Made by a program: the position numbers and the translations under genes
Notes under the pieces: generated by a model
What the model saw: the letters and a program-made list of their open reading frames with translations, nothing else
Database searches by the model: none
Told to the model about the DNA's origin: nothing
NCBI GenBank assembly: GCA_030695945.1
Contig: JAUYOG010000018.1
Span: 62,001-126,000, forward strand
Direction of reading: 5' to 3'
Length of the DNA stretch: 64,000 nt
From: Ramlibacter sp.
Lineage (GTDB): Bacteria; Pseudomonadota; Gammaproteobacteria; Burkholderiales; Burkholderiaceae_C
Part shown: one piece after another, positions 43,315 through 54,715 of the stretch
Position numbering within the stretch: the stretch's first letter is position 1
Layout of the letters: the number at the start of each line of letters is the position of its first letter

Positions 43315-43737
43315 TCACGGGATTTCGGCATACACGTAAGAGCCCCAGGGGCAGAAACGCTGGACGACCCCCAGCCAGTAGCCCAGGTCCGCCTGGACGA
43401 GGCTCGGGCGGCCGTCGCACACTTCGGTAGCCGCTTCGACCAACTCGGCCTGGGTGAAGTGCCAGCCCCACCCCAGGTTGTGGCCGCCGCTGCCCAGCTG
43501 GATCGTCCCCGAGACGAACAGCATGCGCTGCGATTCCGGCAGTTGCAACTGCGCCCGCGCCTGGGAGATCAGGCTCGGCGACGTCGTGGACACGCGAAAC
43601 TCCTCCGACCCGGGCAGTCCGCGCAGACGGAAGGCGAACGTCACTGCGCCCGGCTCGGCGGGCGCGTCGCCGCCTCCGCCACAGGCGACCAGCGAGAGTG
43701 CGAGCGCGAGGGATGCGAGCAGCTTGGTGGAAACCAT
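43315..43737 (-). CDS. Lipoprotein resembling BP74-type domain
   Basis: This 140-residue protein has a lipobox (LSLVACGGGG). The mature part resembles the N-terminal BP74 domain: FAFRLRGLPGSEEFRVSTTS, LISQARAQLQLPESQRMLFVSGTI and GWGWHFTQAELVEAATEVCDGRPS. BP74 was named for a calmodulin-binding protein of Dictyostelium; bacterial copies have no known role. Two Cys (VCDGRP and RFCPWG) may form a disulfide. Assignment is by recall of the pattern. Confidence 0.65.
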   Translation of the reverse strand: MVSTKLLASLALALSLVACGGGGDAPAEPGAVTFAFRLRGLPGSEEFRVSTTSPSLISQARAQLQLPESQRMLFVSGTIQLGSGGHNLGWGWHFTQAELVEAATEVCDGRPSLVQADLGYWLGVVQRFCPWGSYVYAEIP

Positions 43738-43755
43738 GGCACCAGCATACCCGCG

Positions 43756-44151
43756 TCATCGCGGCTTGCGCCGCGGCGGGTAATACCACCATGTCGCCAG
43801 GACGGCCAGGCCGAACAGCGAATAGACGGTGGTGAAGACCCAGGGCGGCGCATCGTAGAAAAGCAGCCGCTGCAGCCAGTGCTCGACGAAACCACCGGTG
43901 TAAGTGCCCTGCCGGGCATGGGCACGCAGCCACACCTCGAGCGAAGTCAGCGGGCAGACCATGCCGAGCCAGGTTTCCGCGACGACAAAGCCGATGGCGC
44001 CCAGGTGCGCGACCCGGAACCCCAATCCATTGACCCACTCCCAACGCAGCAGGTTGCCCGCGATCACGGCCACGAGCCCACCCACGACGAACGCGACGAT
44101 CGCCACATGCAGTGCGAGCACCACGTCGGCAAGGAGCTGGTAAGGGAGCAC
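43756..44151 (-). CDS. DUF2784 membrane protein
   Basis: This 131-residue protein has three to four membrane segments (LLADVVLALHVAIVAFVVGG first) and the family stretch GMVCPLTSLEVWLRAHARQG. It matches DUF2784. Function unknown. It is on the same strand as the preceding lipoprotein gene and 18 bases away. Confidence 0.88.
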   Translation of the reverse strand: MLPYQLLADVVLALHVAIVAFVVGGLVAVIAGNLLRWEWVNGLGFRVAHLGAIGFVVAETWLGMVCPLTSLEVWLRAHARQGTYTGGFVEHWLQRLLFYDAPPWVFTTVYSLFGLAVLATWWYYPPRRKPR

Positions 44152-44175
44152 GCGCCGCCGGCCGGGACATGCCGC

Positions 44176-44574
44176 TCACAGATGGACGACGAACGCCGGG
44201 GCGGCCATGCGGTCGTTGAGCCCATCCACGTAGGTAATGGGCACTCCCGCGAGCTCCTCGTCGGTGACGTCGTCCAGGCAGCCCAGGTTCACGCCATACA
44301 TCTTGCCGATGGGCGTTTCGGTGCCGACGCCGAACGCCCGGACGCCGCAGTGCCTGCAGAAGTAATGCTGGTTATTCCTCGTGTTGAAAAGATACTGCGT
44401 CAGGTCACCCTCGCCTGCCAGCAGCCGGAAGCCTTCCGGCCGGGCGACGGCCGGCCAGAACCGCGTGCGGCGGCAGATCGAACAGTTGCAGCGATAGCTG
44501 CTCTGGGTGAGGTCGAGATCGGCCTCGAAGCGGACGGCGCCGCAATGACAGCTGCCGCGGTATGTCTTCAGCAT
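44176..44574 (-). CDS. GFA family protein
   Basis: This 132-residue protein belongs to the glutathione-dependent formaldehyde-activating enzyme (GFA/CENP-V) family. The zinc-binding cysteines are in YRGSCHCGAVRFE, YRCNCSICRR and YFCRHCGVRAFG. Real formaldehyde activity is proven for few members. The ATG at 44574 follows GGAGATC. Function beyond zinc binding is inference. Confidence 0.88.
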   Translation of the reverse strand: MLKTYRGSCHCGAVRFEADLDLTQSSYRCNCSICRRTRFWPAVARPEGFRLLAGEGDLTQYLFNTRNNQHYFCRHCGVRAFGVGTETPIGKMYGVNLGCLDDVTDEELAGVPITYVDGLNDRMAAPAFVVHL

Positions 44575-44724
44575 GGATGAGATCTCCGGCTTCAACGTGC
44601 TCCAGATCATGTCAGAGGCAGGCCGCGGAACCAAGTGGCGAACTGAAGCCACGCCGGGGTGGTCGGAACCAGCAGCAGAGGATCGGCATGCAGGTGATCG
44701 CGGTCGGCGTATGGATAATCGCGC

Positions 44725-45192
44725 ATGACCAGCCTCCCTGCCCCACCCCTGAACTTCTTCGCCGACCTCTCCGTCCAGGTGGACAAGCCCCAGGAAATCG
44801 GCCGCGTGGCGCGCGGCAGGCGGCGGCTGATTCCCATCCTCGGGGGCGAGGCAGCCGGCGACGGCTGGCGGGCGCGCGTGCTGCCGGGCGGCGCGGATTT
44901 CCAGCTGGTGGTGAGCGATACGCTCGCGGAGCTCGATGCGCGTTACGTGCTGGAAACCGACGCCGGCGACCTGGTCTACGTGCAGAACCGGGCGATCCGC
45001 TCGGGGCCGCCCGAGCTGATGGCGCGGCTGGTGCGCGGCGAGCCGGTGGACCCGGCCTTGATCTACTTTCGCTGCAGCCCGAGCTTCGAGACGACCTCCA
45101 CCACCCTGGGGTGGATCAACGAGCGCATGTTCGTCGGCACCGGCGCGAGGCACCCGGACAAGGTGGTGATGCGGTTCTTCGAGCTGGGGTGA
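44725..45192 (+). CDS. DUF3237 protein
   Basis: This 155-residue protein matches DUF3237: a beta-rich fold with VDKPQEIGRVARGRRRLIPI, ELDARYVLETDAGDLVYVQN and TTLGWINERMFVGTGAR. Function is unknown. It faces the lipoprotein gene at 45206 (convergent, 13 bases). Confidence 0.9.
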   Translation: MTSLPAPPLNFFADLSVQVDKPQEIGRVARGRRRLIPILGGEAAGDGWRARVLPGGADFQLVVSDTLAELDARYVLETDAGDLVYVQNRAIRSGPPELMARLVRGEPVDPALIYFRCSPSFETTSTTLGWINERMFVGTGARHPDKVVMRFFELG

Positions 45193-45205
45193 CGGGGGGT
45201 CCGCG

Positions 45206-45556
45206 CTACCTCGGGTTCTCGAAGAAGACGTACGTGCTGAAGTCGCTCACCTCGAAGTACACCTTCTTCTCGCCGGGGTCGGCGACGAAGTTCAGGTTCT
45301 CGTCGAGCACGCCGTAGCCGAAGCGGTAGGCGCGCGGCGTGTTGTCGTCGGTGCCCATCGCCGTGCTCACCTTGTCCACCTTGACGAAGCGGCGCACGAG
45401 CTTCTCGCCGGCATAGATTTCCATCACGCCGTTGGTGCCCGTCCAGTTCTGGATGTCGCGGCCGAGCTTGTTCTGCTGCTCCTGCGTGCAGGAGGCCAGC
45501 AGGATGGCGGCTGCGATCGCGCCGGCCGCGACGGGCAATGCCTTGATTCGAAACAT
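45206..45556 (-). CDS. Lipoprotein, unknown function
   Basis: This 116-residue protein has a lipobox (AAILLASC) and a small mature domain with LGRDIQNWTGTNGVMEIYAG and KVYFEVSDFSTYVFFE. No known domain is recognised, but similar lipoproteins are common in Comamonadaceae. GGAGGATTG precedes the ATG at 45556. It is four bases after the sirtuin stop, hence probably co-transcribed. Confidence 0.75.
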   Translation of the reverse strand: MFRIKALPVAAGAIAAAILLASCTQEQQNKLGRDIQNWTGTNGVMEIYAGEKLVRRFVKVDKVSTAMGTDDNTPRAYRFGYGVLDENLNFVADPGEKKVYFEVSDFSTYVFFENPR

Positions 45557-45560
45557 GGAT

Positions 45561-46277
<717 letters not shown>

Positions 46278-46284
46278 GGCGCCC

Positions 46285-47019
46285 TCACGACCGCTGGCGC
46301 AGCGCCTCGTACAGGCACACGCCGCTCGCCACCGACACGTTCAGGCTTTCCACGGCGCCGCGCATGGGGATGCTCACCAGTTCGTCGCAGGTCTTGCGCG
46401 TCAACTGGCGCATGCCCGCGCCTTCGGCACCCAGCACCAGCGCCACGGGCCCCTTCAGGTCGGCCTGGTAGACGGTCTTCGGGGCGTCGTCGCTGGTCCC
46501 GATGCACCAGATGCTGCGCTCCTTGAGCTCACCCAGCGTGCGGGCCAGGTTGGTGACCATGAAATACGGGATGGTCTCGGCCGCGCCGCTCGCGACCTTC
46601 GCCACCGTGGCATTGATGCCCACGGCGTGGTCCTTCGGCGCGATCACCGCATGCGCGCCCGCGCCATCCGCGACGCGCAGGCAGGCGCCCAGGTTGTGGG
46701 GGTCGGTGACGCCGTCCAGCACCAGCAGCAGTGGCGATCCCTCGATGCCGTCGAGCAGGTCATCCAGCGAATGGGAGACCGGGAGGGCCTGCACCCGCGC
46801 CGCCACTCCCTGGTGGCCGTGGCTGCCCGCCAGCTTGGCCAGGCGCATGCCGTCGGCGTCGATCACGCGGGCGCCGGCCTCCTGGGCGCGCTCCAGGAAT
46901 TGCCGCATCCGCGCATCCTTGCGGCTAGGGTCGGCGTAGATCTCGATGACGGATTGGGGCGCGGTCTTGAGGCGCACGCCCACGGCGTGGAACCCGAACA
47001 GGACTTTGGGTGAGGACAT
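46285..47019 (-). CDS. rlmB: 23S rRNA (guanosine(2251)-2'-O)-methyltransferase RlmB
   Basis: This 244-residue SpoU-type methyltransferase has the SPOUT motifs: [20 protein letters not shown] (motif 1), [13 protein letters not shown] (motif 2) and [15 protein letters not shown] (motif 3; here written [16 protein letters not shown]). It methylates G2251 in the ribosomal peptidyl-transferase P-loop. The ATG at 47019 is chosen over a GTG three bases upstream. In enterobacteria it follows rnr; here it follows an ABC ATPase gene instead. Confidence 0.93.
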   Translation of the reverse strand: MSSPKVLFGFHAVGVRLKTAPQSVIEIYADPSRKDARMRQFLERAQEAGARVIDADGMRLAKLAGSHGHQGVAARVQALPVSHSLDDLLDGIEGSPLLLVLDGVTDPHNLGACLRVADGAGAHAVIAPKDHAVGINATVAKVASGAAETIPYFMVTNLARTLGELKERSIWCIGTSDDAPKTVYQADLKGPVALVLGAEGAGMRQLTRKTCDELVSIPMRGAVESLNVSVASGVCLYEALRQRS

Positions 47020-47098
47020 CACAGGATTATCCCGTGGTCCTGCTTCCTACCCCTGAGCCATCCGGCCAGCCGGCAGCGCGAACTGTTCCTTCAGGCGC

Positions 47099-47803
47099 TC
47101 AAACGGGCACTGCCGCGACGGAAACCATAGCCTCGGGCACCACGCGGCCCGCTTCGATGGTGATGCGGCGCTCGCAACGGGTGGCGATGGCGCGGTCATG
47201 CGTCACCAGCACCAGCGTCGTGCCCTGCTCGCGGTTCAGGTCGAACATCAACTCCATCACGGTTTCGCCGGTGGCGAAATCCAGGCTGCCGGTGGGCTCG
47301 TCGGCCAGCAGCACGGCCGGCTGGACGACGAAGGCGCGCGCCAGCGCCACGCGCTGCTGCTCGCCACCGGACAGCACGCGAGGGTAGTGGCCCAGCCGCT
47401 GCGCCAGGCCCACCCGGGCCATCATCTCGGTGGCGGCCTTGCGCGAGTCCTTGCGGCCGGCCAGTTCCAGGGGGAGCATCACGTTCTCCAGCGCCGTGAG
47501 GTTGCCCAGCAGCTGGAAGCTCTGGAAGACGAAGCCGACCTTGCGGGCGCGCAGCGCGGCGCGCTCGTCCTCGCCCATCGCGAACAGGTCCTCGCCGGCC
47601 AGCCGCACCGTGCCCTTGGTCGGGGTGTCCAGCCCGGCAATGATCGACAGCAGCGTGCTTTTTCCCGAACCGGAGGCGCCGACGATGGCGACAGTCTCCT
47701 TGGGGGCCAGCGTGAAATCGATATCGCGCAAAATGTCGAGCGTGCCCGTCGAGTCGGTGACCGACTTGTGCACGTGCTCGACAGAAATGATGGGATCGGA
47801 CAT
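47099..47803 (-). CDS. ABC transporter ATP-binding protein (YbbA/LolD type)
   Basis: This 234-residue ATPase has Walker A GASGSGKSTLL, signature LSGGEQQRVALARA, Walker B VLLADEPTGSLD and the H-loop VTHD. Its sequence type (FKS-like ABC of MacB/LolD/YbbA) and divergent position next to a TesA-type gene match YbbA of E. coli. There the partner permease YbbP is adjacent; here no permease follows, and RlmB comes next. Its start overlaps the divergent start of the TesA-like gene. Confidence 0.9.
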   Translation of the reverse strand: MSDPIISVEHVHKSVTDSTGTLDILRDIDFTLAPKETVAIVGASGSGKSTLLSIIAGLDTPTKGTVRLAGEDLFAMGEDERAALRARKVGFVFQSFQLLGNLTALENVMLPLELAGRKDSRKAATEMMARVGLAQRLGHYPRVLSGGEQQRVALARAFVVQPAVLLADEPTGSLDFATGETVMELMFDLNREQGTTLVLVTHDRAIATRCERRITIEAGRVVPEAMVSVAAVPV

Positions 47804-48485
47804 GTTTGCTGGATGGTTGAGTCGCCGCCACTTTATCGCGGCCGCGTTAGCTGGGGGTTATGCCCTGCCCTCGGCGGCTGCGCCTGCGTCGCCCGCGCCC
47901 AGGACGATCCTGGTCGTCGGCGACTCGCTCTCCGCCGAGTATGGCCTGAAGCGCGGCGCCGGATGGGTCGCCCTGCTGGAAAAGCGCCTGGCTGCCCAGA
48001 AAATCCCGGCGCGCGTCGTGAACGCCAGCATCAGCGGCGATACGACGTCGGGCGGCCGGTCGCGCCTGCCCGCAATCCTGGCCCAGCACAAGCCGGACGT
48101 CGTCGTGCTTGAATTGGGCGGCAACGACGCCCTGCGCGGCCTGCCGCTCGCGCTGACCGAGGAAAACCTGGCGCACATGGCCGAGACGGCGCAGAAGGCC
48201 CGGGCCAGGGTGCTGCTGGTGGGCATCCAGGTGCCGCCCAACTACGGGACAGACTACGCCAACCGCTTCGCGGGCCTGTACCGGTCCGTCGCCCGGTCCC
48301 ACAAGACCGCGCTCGTCCCGTTCATGCTCAAGGGCGTGGCCGACGGTGCGGACGCGACGCGCCTGTTCCAGCCCGACCGGATCCACCCGACCGAAGCCGC
48401 GCAGCCGCTGATCCTGGACAACATCTGGCCGGAGCTGAAAAAGCTGCTGCCCGCGCCGGCGGCGGCAGGGATTGCCGGCTCGTGA
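47802..48485 (+). CDS. TesA-like GDSL esterase (arylesterase)
   Basis: This 227-residue protein has a signal with paired Arg (LSRRHFIAAALAGG, then SAAAP). The SGNH/GDSL hydrolase motifs follow: VVGDSLSAEY (block I Ser), NASISGDTTSGG (block II Gly), ELGGNDALRG (block III Asn) and DRIHPTEAA (block V Asp/His). It is an exported lysophospholipase, thioesterase or arylesterase like TesA. The ATG at 47802 shares the palindromic CATG with the divergent ABC start; a TTG at 47817 is the alternative. Confidence 0.9.
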   Translation: MFAGWLSRRHFIAAALAGGYALPSAAAPASPAPRTILVVGDSLSAEYGLKRGAGWVALLEKRLAAQKIPARVVNASISGDTTSGGRSRLPAILAQHKPDVVVLELGGNDALRGLPLALTEENLAHMAETAQKARARVLLVGIQVPPNYGTDYANRFAGLYRSVARSHKTALVPFMLKGVADGADATRLFQPDRIHPTEAAQPLILDNIWPELKKLLPAPAAAGIAGS

Positions 48486-49546
48486 GCGTCCAGTCCACAC
48501 CGGCGGCCGACGCCATCGCCCGGCTGGATGAGTTCAGCGCGATCATCGATGCCCGCAGCGAAGACGAGTACGCGCTCGACCATCTTCCCGGTGCCCTGAA
48601 CTGGCCGTCCCTGAACAACGAAGAGCGCAAGCTGGTCGGCACCATCTACGCGCAGGTCAGCCCCTTCGAGGCGCAAAAGCGTGGAGCGGCGCTGGTTGCC
48701 GCCAACATCGCCCGCCACATCGAGCGTGACGTGATCGACAAGCCCCGCACCTGGCAGCCGCTGGTCTACTGCTGGCGCGGAGGCAAGCGCAGCGGCTCGC
48801 TGGCGCTGGTGCTGGGCCAGATCGGGTTCAAGGTCAGCGTGGTCGAGGGGGGCTACAAGGCCTTTCGCACCGCCGTGCTGGCGGCCCTGCCGGAACTGTC
48901 GGGCCGCCACGCCTTGCGCGTCGTGTGCGGACCGACCGGCTCCGGCAAGACGCGCCTGCTGCACGCGCTGGCCCAAGCCGGCGCGCAGGTGCTCGACCTG
49001 GAGGCGCTCGCCAGCCACCGCAGTTCCGTGCTGGGGATGATCCCCGGGCGGCCGCAACCCACGCAGAAACGCTTCGATACGCTGGTGTGGGATGCGCTGC
49101 GCCGGTTCGATCCCGCGCGGCCGGTCTACGTCGAGAGCGAAAGCAAGAAGGTCGGCAACCTGGCGGTGCCGGAACCGCTGATCGAGCGGATGCGCGCGAG
49201 CCCGTGCCTGCGGCTGGACCTGCCTGACGACGAACGGGTGGCGCTGTTGCTGGAGGACTACGACTTCTTCGCCCAGGACCACGCGCTGTTTTGCGAGCGG
49301 CTCGACGCCTTGGCCGAACTGCGGGGCAAGGCCGTGGTGCAGGCCTGGCAGGCGCAGGTTGCCGCGGGTGAAACGGAGGCAGTGGTGCGCGAGCTGCTCT
49401 TGAAGCACTACGACCCCGGCTATGCGGCGTCGATCGCGCGCAACTTCGCAGGCTATGCCCAGGCCACGCCGATCGCGCCGGCCGGACGTTCGATGGAAGC
49501 GATGGGGGAGCTGGCTGCGAGGATCCTGCGGGACGAAGCGGTTTAA
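48482..49546 (+). CDS. mnmH: tRNA 2-selenouridine synthase
   Basis: This 354-residue protein (also called SelU/YbbB) has an N-terminal rhodanese domain with the catalytic Cys in YCWRGGKRSGSLAL and a P-loop domain with GPTGSGKT. It replaces sulfur by selenium at wobble uridine 34 in tRNAs. That requires selenophosphate synthase (selD), which is not in this window. The GTG start overlaps the esterase stop (GTGA), so translation is coupled. Length is normal. Confidence 0.93.
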   Translation: MSVQSTPAADAIARLDEFSAIIDARSEDEYALDHLPGALNWPSLNNEERKLVGTIYAQVSPFEAQKRGAALVAANIARHIERDVIDKPRTWQPLVYCWRGGKRSGSLALVLGQIGFKVSVVEGGYKAFRTAVLAALPELSGRHALRVVCGPTGSGKTRLLHALAQAGAQVLDLEALASHRSSVLGMIPGRPQPTQKRFDTLVWDALRRFDPARPVYVESESKKVGNLAVPEPLIERMRASPCLRLDLPDDERVALLLEDYDFFAQDHALFCERLDALAELRGKAVVQAWQAQVAAGETEAVVRELLLKHYDPGYAASIARNFAGYAQATPIAPAGRSMEAMGELAARILRDEAV

Positions 49547-49725
49547 GGCTGCGAGGGCGTCCCGGGCGGCTGGCCGCCGGGCTCGCCACCCTGGTCGGAC
49601 GACCCGTCACCCTCCCCCGGCCCACCCTGCTTGCGCTCGGCCTTGGCCTTGAGCTTGTCTTCCTTCTTGCGCTTCTTGGCCAGCTCTTTCTGCCGCTTCT
49701 CGTATCCGTAATTGGGTGTGGCCAC
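49543..49725 (-). CDS. Small basic/low-complexity protein
   Basis: This 60-residue protein starts MATPNYGYEKRQKELAKKRK and has a Lys/Glu-rich helix followed by a Gly/Pro-rich tail. Similar short proteins are common in Burkholderiales. It overlaps the MnmH stop by four bases on the opposite strand. Function unknown. Confidence 0.7.
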   Translation of the reverse strand: MATPNYGYEKRQKELAKKRKKEDKLKAKAERKQGGPGEGDGSSDQGGEPGGQPPGTPSQP

Positions 49726-49793
49726 AGGGGTTCCGTTTCTAGGCTGTCAATGGGGCCAATGTAAGCGATAAAGGGCCGGCCGGGAACGGGCGG

Positions 49794-50999
49794 CTAGCCC
49801 AAAGCGCTGAGCGCGTGTTCCAGGTCAGCCCGCAAGTCTTCCACCGCCTCCAGCCCGACCGAAAAGCGCACCAGCACGCCCTTGTACGGGCAAGGCCCGA
49901 GCCGCGCGCTGCGCATCGATGCGATGTCGTACGGAACGACGAGGCTCACCGGCCCGCCCCACGAATAGCCGAGCTTGAAAAGTTTCAAGGCGTCACAGAA
50001 CGTATCCACCTGGCCGGTGCCGAACCGCTCGTCGAAAACGACCGAGAACAGGCCGGCCGCGGCGCCTCCGGCCCCAGGACCCGAGCCGCCGTTACCCCCG
50101 CACAGGGCCTGCCAGTGCTGGTGGCCCGGCGAGCCCTCGAACGCCGGGTGCAACAGCCGCGAGACCTCCGGCCGCCCCTGCAGCCAGGCGGCCAGTTCCC
50201 GCGCCGCCATGTCATGGGCGCGGTAGCGCAACTCCAGGCTGGGCAGCGAGCGCAGGATGGCTTCGGCATCATTCACGCCGATGCCCCAGCCTACGCGCAT
50301 GTGCGTGAGCTTCAACGCGAGATGCAGTTTGTCGTCGCGGGTGACGATCGCGCCCATCAGCACGTCGCCGCCGCCGCTGGGATACTTCGTGAGCGCGTGG
50401 ACCACGATGTCGGCACCGGCGTCGAACCCGTTGAAGGCGATGCCGGCGCTCCAGGTGCTGTCGAGGGCCGTGGTGACGCCGCGCTCGCGGCAGATGGCCG
50501 CGATCTGCGGCAGCGGGACGAACTCCATGCTGACCGAGCCCGGCGCTTCCAGCCACACCAGCTTTGTCTTCGGCCCGATGCGCGCCTGCAGGTCGGCGGG
50601 GTTCATGGCATCGTAGATCTGGTGCGTGATGCCCCAGTTCTTCAGCTCGCCGTCGGCCAGCGCCTTGTTCGGGCCGTAGGCGTTGTCGGGGATGAGCACC
50701 TCGTCGCCGCTCTTCAGGAGCGCCATCGCGACGTTGGCGATGGCTGCCAGGCCGCTGGGCACCAGGATGCAGTGCTTGCCGCCCTCGAGCGAGGCGATCC
50801 GCTCCTCCAGCGTGAACGTGGTGGGCGTGCCGTGCAGGCCATAGGTGTAGCCGACCTTCTGCTTCCAGTCGCGCGCGCGCATTGCGGCGACGTTGGGAAA
50901 GATGACGGTGGAGGCCTTGAACACGCCGGGCTGCGGGGCACTGAAGCCCGCAGGCGGGGTGTAAGGATGGTGGATGAGATCGGTGATCGGTTTGCTCAT
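49794..50999 (-). CDS. metC: Cystathionine beta-lyase-type PLP enzyme
   Basis: This 401-residue PLP enzyme of the Cys/Met metabolism family has the PLP Lys in VVHALTKYPSGGGDVLMGA and the upstream Tyr in KVGYTYGLHGTPTTF. It cleaves cystathionine to homocysteine, pyruvate and ammonia. Some members are gamma-synthases or other lyases; the overall sequence is most like MetC. A Gly-rich loop lies at about residues 296-310 (GGNGGSGPGAGGAAAG). It is monocistronic. Confidence 0.88.
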   Translation of the reverse strand: MSKPITDLIHHPYTPPAGFSAPQPGVFKASTVIFPNVAAMRARDWKQKVGYTYGLHGTPTTFTLEERIASLEGGKHCILVPSGLAAIANVAMALLKSGDEVLIPDNAYGPNKALADGELKNWGITHQIYDAMNPADLQARIGPKTKLVWLEAPGSVSMEFVPLPQIAAICRERGVTTALDSTWSAGIAFNGFDAGADIVVHALTKYPSGGGDVLMGAIVTRDDKLHLALKLTHMRVGWGIGVNDAEAILRSLPSLELRYRAHDMAARELAAWLQGRPEVSRLLHPAFEGSPGHQHWQALCGGNGGSGPGAGGAAAGLFSVVFDERFGTGQVDTFCDALKLFKLGYSWGGPVSLVVPYDIASMRSARLGPCPYKGVLVRFSVGLEAVEDLRADLEHALSALG

Positions 51000-51051
51000 C
51001 CACGCATGTTAGCGTCACCGCCGCGAAGCGGCCTTCGTGGTATTCGATGAC

Positions 51052-51084
51052 TCAAAAAGCGCCGGGCCGCCCCCAGCTTTTTGA
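51052..51084. terminator. Hairpin with T runs between phosphoribosyltransferase and metC genes
   Basis: TCAAAAAGC (51052-51060) and GCTTTTTGA (51076-51084) form a perfect nine-base stem. The A/T ends make it work as a terminator in either direction. The loop contains GCCGGGCCGCCCC, a piece shared with the repeats at 60108 and 62103. Confidence 0.6.
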
Positions 51085-51100
51085 CTGATCGACCGGAGAC

Positions 51101-51129
51101 ATTTTTTTTGGGTACTCCCAAAAAAATTT
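51101..51129. terminator. AT-rich hairpin after the phosphoribosyltransferase gene
   Basis: A run of T and GGG (51102-51112) pairs with CCC and a run of A (51117-51126), with a four-base loop. A stem of at least ten pairs, mostly A-T, is unusual in this G+C-rich sequence. It lies 15 bases after the phosphoribosyltransferase stop on the minus strand and probably ends the long housekeeping transcript. Confidence 0.55.
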
Positions 51130-51140
51130 CGACGAATGAA

Positions 51141-51665
51141 TCAAATCTTCCATTTCTCCAGCAGCTTGTCCGGGCCCATGCTGTCGTAGGTCTCGAACGG
51201 CTGGTGGATCCACGGGTTGGTGGGGAGGAACTCCACCGAATAATCCGGCGTGAACTTCGACAGGCCCTTGGTCCAGATCACCGCGCTGCGCAGCTCGGTG
51301 ATGGGCTTGTAGCTGGTGCGCAGCATCTCCAGCACCGCGTGCAGCGTGTGGCCGGAGTCCGCGAGGTCGTCCACCAGCAGCACCTTGCCCGCGATCTCGC
51401 CCTGGGGCGTGGTGATGTAGCGGGCGATGTCCAGGTGGCCCTGGATCGTGCCGGCTTCGGCGCGATAGGAGCTGGTGGACATGATCGCCAGCGGCTTGTC
51501 GAAGATGCGCGAGAGGATGTCCCCCGGCCGCATGCCGCCGCGCGCCAGGCACAGGATGGTGTCGAACTCCCAGCCCGACTGGTGCACCTTGATCGCCAGC
51601 TTCTCGATCAGGCTGTGGTACTCGTCGTAGCTGACGTAAAGGTGCTTGCCGTCTTCTGTCAACAT
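51141..51665 (-). CDS. Purine phosphoribosyltransferase (hypoxanthine/xanthine type)
   Basis: This 174-residue protein has the PRPP-binding motif VLLVDDLADSGHTL and the surrounding fold of type I phosphoribosyltransferases (LCLARGGMRPGDILSRIF). Proteins of this family convert hypoxanthine, guanine or xanthine to nucleotides; the exact base is not readable. AGGAGCAGATCG precedes the ATG. It follows purA by 14 bases, consistent with purine salvage. Confidence 0.85.
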   Translation of the reverse strand: MLTEDGKHLYVSYDEYHSLIEKLAIKVHQSGWEFDTILCLARGGMRPGDILSRIFDKPLAIMSTSSYRAEAGTIQGHLDIARYITTPQGEIAGKVLLVDDLADSGHTLHAVLEMLRTSYKPITELRSAVIWTKGLSKFTPDYSVEFLPTNPWIHQPFETYDSMGPDKLLEKWKI

Positions 51666-51679
51666 TCGATCTGCTCCTG

Positions 51680-54198
<2,519 letters not shown>

Positions 54199-54329
54199 GG
54201 TTTTCGGGGGCTGTTAAAAACGGTATTTTACAGGCTCGGTAACCATGAAAAACGCCGCGCGTTTTCCATGGTTGGATGGTCTGATCAGTGTCAAGCGGAC
54301 CGGCAAAACCGGATCCGCATGACAAGTGA

Positions 54330-54441
54330 GAGCGCGCTGCATGTTATTTGGCGCGCTCCCGGTGCCGCTGCGCGGACAATTTCGCCACGTCGCTCGCGCA
54401 TCTCTGGCTCGTGACCGCGCGGAATAACATGCAGCGCGGTC
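54330..54441. repeat. Two inverted 29-base palindromes (REP-like pair)
   Basis: Left unit 54330-54358: tips GAGCGCGC and GCGCGCTC around TGCATGTTATTTG. Right unit 54413-54441: tips GACCGCGC and GCGCGGTC around the near reverse complement of that loop. The units are inverted to each other with 54 bases between, like a BIME. They lie in the 316-base gap (54199-54514) between hisZ and the DUF2065 gene. Confidence 0.75.
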
Positions 54442-54445
54442 CCCT

Positions 54446-54478
54446 GAAGGGAGGAACCGGCTTGCCGGGCCTCCCTTC
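54446..54478. other. Strong hairpin next to the palindrome pair
   Basis: GAAGGGAGG (54446-54454) and CCTCCCTTC (54470-54478) form a perfect nine-base stem around CCGG and CCGG. No T run, so not a simple terminator; could act as a processing or attenuation site. Confidence 0.5.
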
Positions 54479-54489
54479 ACTGACCAGAC

Positions 54490-54520
54490 CTCTGGAAAAT
54501 CTCGAAGAGATTTTCTAGAG
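54490..54520 (-). terminator. Hairpin overlapping the DUF2065 stop
   Basis: GAAAATCTC and GAGATTTTC with outer CTCT/AGAG form a long stem; the loop in the minus-strand RNA is UUC-like. The stem overlaps the DUF2065 stop at 54515-54517. It probably attenuates the hflX-hflK-hflC transcript ahead of hisZ. Confidence 0.5.
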
Positions 54521-54703
54521 AACGATCCAGAGCAGGAGGAGCCCGATCAGGATACTGCACAGGCCGAAGAAGCGCAGCTGCCCGTCCTGCAGCGACAGCA
54601 GCTTCTGGAAAGTGCTGCGCCAGCCGCCCGGTGAGATGAATGGGAAAAGGCCCTCGAACACCAGCACCAGGGCCAGCGCGGACCAGAAGATGCCGCTGTC
54701 CAA
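54515..54703 (-). CDS. DUF2065 small membrane protein
   Basis: This 62-residue protein has two membrane segments (residues 5-22 and 44-60) and the family stretch LVFEGLFPFISPGGWR. DUF2065 is regularly found after hflC and is of unknown role. A TTG start at 54703 is used because it follows the hflC stop by 12 bases. Confidence 0.85.
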   Translation of the reverse strand: MDSGIFWSALALVLVFEGLFPFISPGGWRSTFQKLLSLQDGQLRFFGLCSILIGLLLLWIVL

Positions 54704-54715
54704 ACGGACGCGCCC

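Noticed and set aside
54214-54480. 88-codon minus-strand frame in the hisZ-DUF2065 gap
   Set aside because: It runs through two palindromes and a strong hairpin and has Arg-rich noise; no start signals.
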